From an uncultured Bacteroidales bacterium (GTDB lineage Bacteria > Bacteroidota > Bacteroidia > Bacteroidales > UBA932), in contig CAMKTW010000059.1 in assembly GCA_946415795.1 (NCBI GenBank), forward strand, positions 1 to 8,915: a DNA stretch of 8,915 nucleotides, written 5' to 3'. Position 1 is the first letter of the stretch. Each line of letters starts with the position of its first letter. A model generated the notes under the pieces. It did no database searches. It was not told the DNA's origin and saw only the letters and a list, made by a program, of their open reading frames with translations. The position numbers were made by a program, and so were the translations under genes. Positions 1 through 6,200 of this stretch are shown in pieces.

Positions 1-542
1 TCCATATTGTACGACTCGCTCTTGATGGTGCCCTCGGTGGCAAAGATGCCAATGTGGCGTGTTTGCGTGAGTTGCCCGATGCCCTCAGCCTTCTCCATAA
101 CGACGTCGGAGTACATCATTATCAGGCGACGGTATGCGTCATATACGAAACGGGGGTTCTTGGTCTTGGCGATAAGGCCGGGGATAGTAGCGCTGCAAAG
201 ACCGATGTTGAGCACGGTCTCCATCATACCGGGCATAGAACTGCGGGCACCGGAGCGGCAGGATACCAGGAGGGGATCCTTGGCGTCGCCAAACTTGCGG
301 CCCATAACAGCCTCGGTAGCTTCCAGGGCTGCATTTACTTCGCTTTCAAGTTCTGCAGGGAACTGGCCGCCGAGGTTGAAATACTCGGTGCAGCACTCGG
401 TGGTGATTGTAAAACCTGCGGGAACGGGCATACCCAGCAGACACATCTCGGCAAGGTTGGCACCTTTGCCGCCCAGCAATTCACGCATCTTGCCGTTGCC
501 TTCTGCGCTCTTGCCGCCAAAACGATAAACTCTTTTTACCAT
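1..542 (-). CDS. ppdK: Pyruvate, phosphate dikinase, N-terminal part (runs off left edge)
   Basis: PPDK interconverts pyruvate + ATP + phosphate and phosphoenolpyruvate + AMP + pyrophosphate in the cytoplasm. Only the first 180 codons are visible. The ATG at 542-540 gives MVKRVYRFGG, then the nucleotide-binding start LLGGKGANLAEM (residues 22-33, with Lys26), GMPVPAGFTITTE (37-49), CRSGARSSMPGMMETVLNIGL (95-115) and the YRRLIMMYSDVVMEKAEGI stretch (137-155); all are family hallmarks. The catalytic-histidine and PEP/pyruvate domains would lie beyond the edge. Oddity: from about residue 156 (below base ~77) the protein no longer looks like PPDK. TQTRHIGIFATEGTIKSESY (159-178) instead resembles a conserved glutamate racemase (MurI) segment, in frame and without a stop. 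The gene is divergent from the CBM9-like gene, with an 80-base gap and a TACTTTTG -7 element at 602-595. PPDK identity is near certain for residues 1-155; whether an intact PPDK continues past the edge is unknown. Confidence 0.9.
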   Translation of the reverse strand, partial: MVKRVYRFGGKSAEGNGKMRELLGGKGANLAEMCLLGMPVPAGFTITTECCTEYFNLGGQFPAELESEVNAALEATEAVMGRKFGDAKDPLLVSCRSGARSSMPGMMETVLNIGLCSATIPGLIAKTKNPRFVYDAYRRLIMMYSDVVMEKAEGIGQLTQTRHIGIFATEGTIKSESYNM

Positions 543-548
543 AAATTC

Positions 549-577
549 TTGTTTAATTATTGTTTGTTGTATCTTTC
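549..577 (+). promoter_or_regulatory. Weak candidate promoter for the CBM9-like gene
   Basis: TTG at 549-551 followed after 18 bases by TATCTTTC at 570-577 resembles the Bacteroidetes TTTG / TAnnTTTG pair with one mismatch in each element. If used, transcription would start near 582 and overlap the predicted ppdK start by about 10 bases in antisense. It is the best plus-strand candidate in the gap, but not a strong one. Confidence 0.3.
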
Positions 578-594
578 GACTTTAAATCAACCGA

Positions 595-602
595 CAAAAG
601 TA
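595..602 (-). promoter_or_regulatory. Candidate ppdK promoter, -7 element
   Basis: On the minus strand bases 602-595 read TACTTTTG, an exact match to the Bacteroidetes -7 consensus TAnnTTTG. A TTTG at 630-627 could serve as the upstream element, but the 24-base spacing is a little long and it falls inside the first codons of the divergent gene. The predicted transcript would start near 590 and give ppdK an A/T-rich leader of about 50 bases. Confidence 0.45.
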
Positions 603-622
603 ATAAAATTGCTTAATAGTTT

Positions 623-1282
623 ATGACAAAGTCTATCAAAGTCGTTAAAAATTCTCTCCCAAAAGGGGTGGAATTGGAAAAAATCATCAAATATTTTGAG
701 CGCCGCAGCGTTGCTTCAAATGCAATTGACTGCATCAACTGGCCGGAGTATCCATACAAGCCCCGGGCAAGCTTCAAGATAGCCCACAACGGCGACGAGA
801 TTTTCCTGCAGTTCCGGGTAGTGGAACGGGGTGTCCGCGGCACATTTGAATGCGATTACGGTTCCGAGCCGTGGACCGATTCGTGCGTGGAGTTCTTTAT
901 GACGCCGGATCTCTCCAAACCCGATTATTACAATGTGGAAATGACCTGCATAGGTCACGGGACGTTTGCCTGCGGACCGGACCGCAACCACCGCCACAAC
1001 TTTGACGATTCGGTAATTAGCCGCATACGCCGTTGTGCTTCGCTGGGTTCTTCCCGCATCGTCGAAGAGGGTGGCCGCCGATGCTGGAGCCTCACGCTGG
1101 CGATTCCGTTTGACATTTATGGTCTGGACGGCAGCGCTGTATCAGGCCGCAAGGTGCGCGCCAACTTCTACAAGTGCGGCGACAATATGCCCGTGCCGCA
1201 CTTTGTAAGCTGGAATCCCATCGGTTGTCCCAATCCCGACTTCCACCGCCCCGAATACTTCGGCGAACTGGAGTTCGAATAA
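623..1282 (+). CDS. CBM9-like (DOMON-type) carbohydrate-binding protein
   Basis: A 219-residue protein made of one beta-sandwich domain of the carbohydrate-binding family 9-like group common in Bacteroidetes. Recognisable blocks are INWPEYPYKPRASFKIAHNG (38-57), the strand after it (DEIFLQFRVVE, 58-68), WTDSCVEFFMTPD (84-96), YYNVEMTCIGHG (102-113), WSLTLAIPFDIYG (155-167), GRKVRANFYKCGDNMPVPHF (175-194) and the C-terminal SWNPIGCPNPDFHRPEYFGELEF (196-218). CBM9 domains bind reducing ends of sugars through paired aromatic residues; the ligand here cannot be told. There is no catalytic domain and no signal peptide or lipobox, so the protein should stay in the cytoplasm unless the start is wrong. 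The ATG is the first in-frame one after the AT-rich gap, and its sequence MTKSIKVV gives no hydrophobic segment. It stands alone, divergent from ppdK and 64 bases ahead of the next gene, which has its own promoter. The fold assignment is firm; the function is unknown. Confidence 0.82.
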   Translation: MTKSIKVVKNSLPKGVELEKIIKYFERRSVASNAIDCINWPEYPYKPRASFKIAHNGDEIFLQFRVVERGVRGTFECDYGSEPWTDSCVEFFMTPDLSKPDYYNVEMTCIGHGTFACGPDRNHRHNFDDSVISRIRRCASLGSSRIVEEGGRRCWSLTLAIPFDIYGLDGSAVSGRKVRANFYKCGDNMPVPHFVSWNPIGCPNPDFHRPEYFGELEFE

Positions 1283-1289
1283 GGGGTGA

Positions 1290-1321
1290 TTTGGATTATT
1301 ATAATAATTTCGATAAATTTG
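1290..1321 (+). promoter_or_regulatory. Bacteroidetes-type promoter of the small lipoprotein gene
   Basis: TTTG at 1290-1293, a 20-base spacer, then TAAATTTG at 1314-1321: exact matches to both consensus elements at normal spacing. Transcription should begin near 1326, about 20 bases before the ATG at 1347. The gene would therefore be expressed independently of the CBM9-like gene ending at 1282. The spacer contains a perfect 14-base AT-rich palindrome. Confidence 0.6.
1295..1308. repeat. 14-base perfect palindrome in promoter spacer
   Basis: ATTATTATAATAAT is its own reverse complement and lies between the two promoter elements of the lipoprotein gene. A second perfect palindrome, ATAATTAATTAT at 1329-1340, falls in the predicted short leader just before the ATG. 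Either could be an operator, but in A/T-only sequence such palindromes arise easily by chance. Confidence 0.4.
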
Positions 1322-1346
1322 AAGACTGATAATTAATTATACAATA

Positions 1347-1820
1347 ATGAAGAAATTTTTCGTACTCTTGGCAATGCTGCCACTGCTTTTTTCCTGTGAC
1401 ATAGACGGGATGATTGACGACATGATGAGTCTGGAACCCAACATCAAGAATAGTATCGATTATTGGGTCCGTGACGCAGACCAAAGCTCCGAAGAGGCGA
1501 AAGCCCTCGTGGCCTTTCTGGTGGAGAAACCGGCCTTTGCAGGTAAAAGCGGGGCTAACCTGAAATGCCAGGTTGTACTCAATGGCGACAAATGGGGCGG
1601 TAAGCCGGATAAATTGGGATGGAACTATTACATAACCGGCAAGCTGTCCCTAAAGGGATCCAGCGAGTGCACCATCAAGATTGACAACTATACTTACCTG
1701 AACGGGACCTGGACATTCACCAAAGAGACCAAGAGGGAGAACGACAAGGATATAGAATGGATTTATCTCAAGAACGGTTCAAAATCCCTAAGCCTGCAAT
1801 TCCATACCGAAAGAGACTAA
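1347..1820 (+). CDS. Small lipoprotein of unknown function
   Basis: A 157-residue protein I do not recognise. The N-terminus is a typical lipoprotein signal: MKKFF, a hydrophobic stretch (VLLAMLPLLF, 6-15) and a lipobox ending in Cys17 (LLFSC), followed by Asp18. The first mature residues are acidic (DIDGMIDDMM). This could relate to the acidic surface-export signals of Bacteroidetes lipoproteins, but it is not a clear match. The C-terminal half (about 70-153) alternates polar and hydrophobic residues (KCQVVLNGDKWG, WNYYITGKLSLKG, CTIKIDNYTYLNGTWTFTKET, IEWIYLKNGSKSLSLQF), which suggests a small beta-sheet domain anchored to the periplasmic or outer surface. The start is set by the signal peptide and by the strong promoter about 25 bases upstream. 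The stop overlaps the folC stop codon by four bases in convergent orientation. Codon use looks native. Confidence 0.8.
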   Translation: MKKFFVLLAMLPLLFSCDIDGMIDDMMSLEPNIKNSIDYWVRDADQSSEEAKALVAFLVEKPAFAGKSGANLKCQVVLNGDKWGGKPDKLGWNYYITGKLSLKGSSECTIKIDNYTYLNGTWTFTKETKRENDKDIEWIYLKNGSKSLSLQFHTERD

Positions 1821-3175
1821 TAGTCCTTTATACTGCTCACCGCGTCACTGACGGTGAAGTTGCTGCCGCCGATGAAGATCAAATCTTCGGCGGCGGCTTC
1901 TTTTCTGGCGAGGGCGACGGCTCCGGCTACTGTCGGAATCTGGCGGCCGGAGATGCCATAGGGCGCCAGACGCGCTGCGAGCTGATCCACAGGCATAGCC
2001 CTTTGGTTAGAGGGCTGGGTCAGGATGTAAGAGACGTTGGTGCCATCTCCCGGTCCCGGCTGGGAGCAAATCCCTGGCTGTGCCTCTTTAACAGTCGGTT
2101 TTATCATAAACGGCGCTATGGCATCCACGTCTTTGTCGCTGACTACTCCGAAGATGATATAGACGTGGTGATATTTAGGTGCAACGGAGCGCAGCTGTTC
2201 AAAAACGCATCTCAGGCCGTGGGCGTTGTGGCCGATATCGCAGATGATGTCGGGTTTTTCCGCCAGTTTTTCCCAGCGGCCGCGAAGACCGGTCAGGGCT
2301 GCCGCACGGGAAATGCGGGAGGTTTCCGCAGTCAATCCGTATTCTGTCCGGAGGATATCCAGTGCGGCCGTCACGGTGGCAAGATTCTGCTCTTGGTAAC
2401 CGCCGGCCAGATCCATACCTTCACAGTTGAGGTGGAAATTGAGCTCCGGTGCAAAGACTATCTCACAGCCCCGCTCTGCCGCAGCCTGCTCGAATACCGG
2501 ACGGGTGGAATCGTTGATTTCGCCAATCACAGCCGGCACACCCGGCTTGATGATGCCCGCCTTTTCAAACGCAATCTTATCGAGGGTGTCGCCCAGATAG
2601 GCGCAGTGTTCGAGTCCGATATTGGTAATTACGCTCACCAGCGGAGTGATGATGTTGGTGGAGTCAAGCCGACCGCCGAGGCCGCACTCAATCACCGCCA
2701 GGTCCACGCCCGTTGCCGCGAAATACCAGAACGCCATAGCGGTTGTGATTTCGAAGAACGAGGGGCGGTGAGTCTCGATAAAGTCGTCGTACCTGTCCAG
2801 AAACTCTTCCACCGCCTCGCGCGGAATCATATCGAAACCATCTTCTGAAACGATTTTTATCCGTTCGCGGAAATCGGTCAGATGGGGTGAGGTGTATAGC
2901 CCCACGCGCCTGCCGCCGGAGCAATCGCCGCCACCTGCCCGGCAGGAATCGCCAGTGTCGGAGCCCCCGCTCAGAGCAGCTGCCAGGAACGAGCTCACGC
3001 TCCCCTTGCCGTTGGTCCCGGCCACGTGGATACACCGCAGGCTGCGGGCCGGATGTCCCAGCAGGGCATCAAACTCACGCATTGTCTCCAGCCCCGGTTT
3101 GTAGGCTGCCGCCCCGACATTCTGGAACGACGGTGTCCGCGAGAAAAGTTTCTCTATTTTTTCTTCGTAAGTCAC
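1817..3175 (-). CDS. folC: Bifunctional dihydrofolate synthase / folylpolyglutamate synthase
   Basis: FolC joins L-glutamate to dihydropteroate, then adds further glutamates to folates, using ATP in the cytoplasm. The 452 residues carry the Mur-ligase-like ATPase domain: GAAAYKPGLE (21-30), P-loop HVAGTNGKGSVSSF (50-63), VGLYTSPHLTDFRERIK (91-107), FFEITTAMAFWYFA (140-153), ECGLGGRLDSTN (163-174), ITNIGLEH (183-190) and FEKAGIIKPGVP (203-214). The C-terminal domain has LRGRWEKL (297-304), DIGHNAHG (313-320), IFGVVSDKDVDAI (341-353) and FIGGSNFTVSDA (434-445). GTG at 3175-3173 is the only possible start, because an in-frame TAA lies four codons upstream and the protein is already full length. 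Compared with family members as I know them there are two insertions: Gly/Cys-rich residues ~70-89 after the P-loop helix, and Pro/Gly-rich residues ~358-379. Catalytic motifs are intact, so it is probably functional. It is divergent from purL and convergent with the lipoprotein gene. Confidence 0.95.
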   Translation of the reverse strand: MTYEEKIEKLFSRTPSFQNVGAAAYKPGLETMREFDALLGHPARSLRCIHVAGTNGKGSVSSFLAAALSGGSDTGDSCRAGGGDCSGGRRVGLYTSPHLTDFRERIKIVSEDGFDMIPREAVEEFLDRYDDFIETHRPSFFEITTAMAFWYFAATGVDLAVIECGLGGRLDSTNIITPLVSVITNIGLEHCAYLGDTLDKIAFEKAGIIKPGVPAVIGEINDSTRPVFEQAAAERGCEIVFAPELNFHLNCEGMDLAGGYQEQNLATVTAALDILRTEYGLTAETSRISRAAALTGLRGRWEKLAEKPDIICDIGHNAHGLRCVFEQLRSVAPKYHHVYIIFGVVSDKDVDAIAPFMIKPTVKEAQPGICSQPGPGDGTNVSYILTQPSNQRAMPVDQLAARLAPYGISGRQIPTVAGAVALARKEAAAEDLIFIGGSNFTVSDAVSSIKDY

Positions 3176-3179
3176 ACTG

Positions 3180-3187
3180 CAAAATTA
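3180..3187 (-). promoter_or_regulatory. folC -7 promoter element, implying a leaderless transcript
   Basis: The minus strand reads TAATTTTG at 3187-3180, an exact TAnnTTTG match. A TTTG at 3215-3212 lies 24 bases upstream. The last base of the element is only 5 bases from the GTG start codon at 3175, so the transcript probably starts at or within a base or two of the start codon. Confidence 0.5.
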
Positions 3188-3197
3188 CGTATTTTGC

Positions 3198-3205
3198 TAA
3201 ATTTG
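3198..3205 (+). promoter_or_regulatory. purL operon -7 promoter element
   Basis: TAAATTTG at 3198-3205 is an exact match to the Bacteroidetes -7 consensus. No TTTG is found at the usual upstream distance; that region (about 3170-3177) is the folC start. Transcription should begin near 3209, which leaves a leader of about 7 bases to the ATG at 3216, or about 16 to the alternative ATG at 3225. Confidence 0.5.
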
Positions 3206-3215
3206 CAGTTACAAA

Positions 3216-6200
3216 ATGACTCAAATGAAAATCTTGTTTTTCCGAAGCGACGCAGGCAGCGTCATTGCAGTCCAAACAGTAGATAACCAGCCACAAAAGG
3301 CTATTGATGCCCTTGAGTGGCTTTTTTCTTGCGCCAAAAAGACCGACGAGGAGAAGATTGAAGGATGGTTCGTGGGACCTCGCCGCGAAATGATAACTCC
3401 CTGGAGCACCACTGCGGTGGAGATAACCCAGAATATGAATATCAGCGGGGTGAAGCGGATTGAGGAGTATTTCCCGGTGAAAGGGGAAGATGCCGCTTGC
3501 GACAAGATGCTGCAACGGCTCTACAACGGTCTGGACCAGGACATTTTCAAAGTTAACCATACACCCGACCCGATAGAGTATATCACCGATTTCGAAGAAT
3601 ATAACCGCCGCGAGGGCCTGGCACTCTCGCCTGAGGAGATCAAGTATCTGCAGGACCTCTCCACCAAGCTGGGCCGCAGTCTCACCGACAGCGAAGTGTT
3701 TGGATTCAGCCAGGTCAACAGTGAGCACTGCCGCCACAAGATTTTCAACGGCACGTTCATTATCGACGGTATGGAGCAGCCCTCAAGTCTGTTCAAGCTG
3801 ATAAAAAAGACAACCCAGACCAACCCCAACCGGGTAGTATCTGCATACAAAGACAATTGCGCCTTTATTGAGGGACCCAAGTTGGAGATGTTCCACCCCA
3901 AGGACGGCTCCCAACCCTCACAATTCATTATGGACGAGGCGGAAACAGTTATATCCCTCAAAGCTGAGACGCACAACTTCCCCACTACCGTGGAACCTTT
4001 CAACGGCGCTGCGACCGGCACCGGCGGCGAAATACGCGACCGTATGGCGGGCGGCAAGGGTTCTTTCCCGATTGCCGGGACTGCAGTCTATATGACCAGC
4101 TACCCCCGTTTTGAAGAGGGACGACGCGCCTGGGAGGCTTTCCAGGAGCGCAAATGGCTCTACCAGACCCCTCAGGAGATACTTATCAAGGCATCCAACG
4201 GCGCCAGCGACTTTGGCAACAAGTTTGGACAGCCCATTATCTGCGGCTCCCTGCTCACTTTTGAATATGGCGACGGGCGCGGAATGTACGGATATGATAA
4301 AGTTATTATGCAGGCCGGAGGCGTGGGCTATGCCCGCAAGCGCGACTCCATCAAAGAGACACCAGGCACAGGCGACGCTGTTGTACTGCTGGGCGGTGAC
4401 AACTACCGTATCGGTATGGGCGGCGGAGCGGTGAGCTCTGTAGCTACCGGGGAATATGCCAACGCCATAGAGCTCAATGCCGTGCAGCGTTCCAACCCGG
4501 AGATGCAGAAGCGCGCATATAACGCTATCCGTGCAATTGCAGAGGAGAAGTACAACACCATCATCTCTGTCCACGACCACGGCGCAGGCGGCCACCTCAA
4601 CTGCCTCTCCGAGCTTGTGGAGGAGGTTGGCGGCACCATCGACATCAGCAAACTGCCCATCGGCGACCCGACCCTCTCATACAAGGAGATTATCGGCAAC
4701 GAGAGCCAGGAGCGTATGGGACTGGTGATGAAGGAGCACGATGCTGATCATCTGCAGAAGATAGCGGAGCGCGAGCGTGCACCGTTCTACAAGATTGGTA
4801 CGACTACCGGTGAACATAATTTCACCCTGAAGGACAGCGCCACCGGCGTCGCCCCCATAGATTTGGCTATCGGCGATATGATGGGCAGCACCCCCAAGAC
4901 GGTGATGACCGGGACGACGGTCGAGAAAACCTATCCCGATGTGCCCGCAGTGGGCAGCTATTCGCCTGCCGGACTGGAAAAAGTCATCAAGGACATCCTC
5001 TCGCTGGAGTCGGTGGCCTGCAAGGACTGGCTTACCAACAAGGTGGACCGCTCCGTCACAGGCCTTATCGCCTGCCAGCAGACTGCGGGCGAAATACAGC
5101 TTCCGCTCAACGACGTGGCGGTAACGGCCATAGGATATGACGATAACCGCGGAATCGCAACGTCAATTGGCCACGCTCCCGCAGCCGGCCTGATAGATCC
5201 CGCCGCCGGGTCGCGCCTGACCATTGCCGAGGCCCTCACCAATATGGTATGGGCCCCGATAGAGGGTGGCCTGCGCGGGGTTTCTTTATCCGCCAACTGG
5301 ATGTGGCCTACCCGTAACGAAGGGGAGGATGCCCGCCTGTACAAAGCTGTAAAGGGAGCGTCCGACTTTGCCATCGCACTGGGCATCAATATCCCCACCG
5401 GCAAGGATTCGATGTCAATGACGCAGAAATATCCTTCCGGCGAGAAGGTAATCTCTCCCGGAACGCTGATAGTATCCACCGTAGGCCAGGTGAGCGACAT
5501 CACCAAGACGGTCCACGCCTCTTTCGAGAGCGTCAACTCCAAGATAATCTATATCCCGTTTGACCGCAAGCCCCGGTTCGCATTGGGGGGCAGCGCCTAT
5601 GCGCAGGTCTGCTCTGCCGTCGGTCGCGAGTGCCCCGACATTGCCGATCCGGCATACTTCGCAAAATGTTTCGAGGCGGTGCAGACGCTGGTAGCGCAGG
5701 AGCTGATATTCGCCGGCCACGACGTAAGCGCCGGCGGCCTTGTCACCGCACTGCTGGAGAGTATGTTTGCCAACGAGAAGGGCGGCCTGGACATCAATCT
5801 GGGCGCGCTGGATGCCAATGTCCTGTTCAGCGAGATGCCGGGCGTGATTGTGCAGGCTGCAACGCCGTTTGTAGAGGATTATCTGAGTATGAACGGGGTT
5901 GCCTTTTACAACATCGGCCGCTGGCAGGCAGAGCGCAAACTGGATATCAAATATGCCGGTGGCGAGCTCCATCTTGACATAGATGCGATGCGTGAATGCT
6001 GGTTCAACACCTCATACCTGCTTGATAAACGGCAGACCTCAGGCGGTTGCGCACAGAAGCGTCGTGACAATTTCGCGCATCAGCCGCTACGATATATTTT
6101 CCCTGAGAAGCGCGTCGAAAAGAGCGGGAAAGGGTGCAGACCGGTAGCTGCCATCATCCGCGAAAAAGGTTCCAACGGCGACCGCGAAATGGCCTGGGCG

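Larger units (their letters stand above)
3176..3209. repeat. Inverted repeat joining the divergent folC and purL promoters
   Basis: ACTGCAAA (3176-3183) and TTTGCAGT (3202-3209) are perfect inverted 8-base arms. Read outward on each strand, the two halves are TAATTTTGCAGT (toward folC) and TAAATTTGCAGT (toward purL), identical in 11 of 12 bases and separated by 10 bases. A nested inverted repeat, GCAAAAT (3179-3185) / ATTTTGC (3191-3197), has a 5-base centre. The repeat therefore contains both -7 elements and could also be an operator for a dimeric regulator acting on both genes. Confidence 0.65.

Noticed and set aside
543..622. Possible small RNA or riboswitch between ppdK and the CBM9-like gene
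   Set aside because: The 80 bases are A/T-rich with no stable stem, no known riboswitch core and only promoter-like elements.
7..626. Two overlapping plus-strand open frames (173 and 190 codons) at the left end
   Set aside because: Both are antisense to ppdK, whose translation gives unmistakable PPDK motifs; the predicted plus-strand proteins show no family features.
1757..2848. 363-codon open frame on the plus strand opposite folC
   Set aside because: It lies entirely antisense to an intact, motif-rich folC and to the end of the lipoprotein gene, has no recognisable domain, and is explained by the codon bias of the GC-rich minus-strand gene.
3179..3197. GCAAAAT-TACGT-ATTTTGC as a terminator hairpin
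   Set aside because: It lies between two divergent start codons, where no transcript ends, and has an AT-rich stem without a T-run; promoter symmetry explains it better.
2688..3286. Short Arg/Pro-rich open frames around the folC start on both strands
   Set aside because: Composition is that of out-of-frame GC-rich coding sequence, and they cross the folC/purL promoter region without any sign of translation.
3918..5972. Several minus-strand open frames of 178-225 codons opposite purL
   Set aside because: They are shadows of the purL reading frame: no promoter or start context, no domains, and purL is intact throughout.
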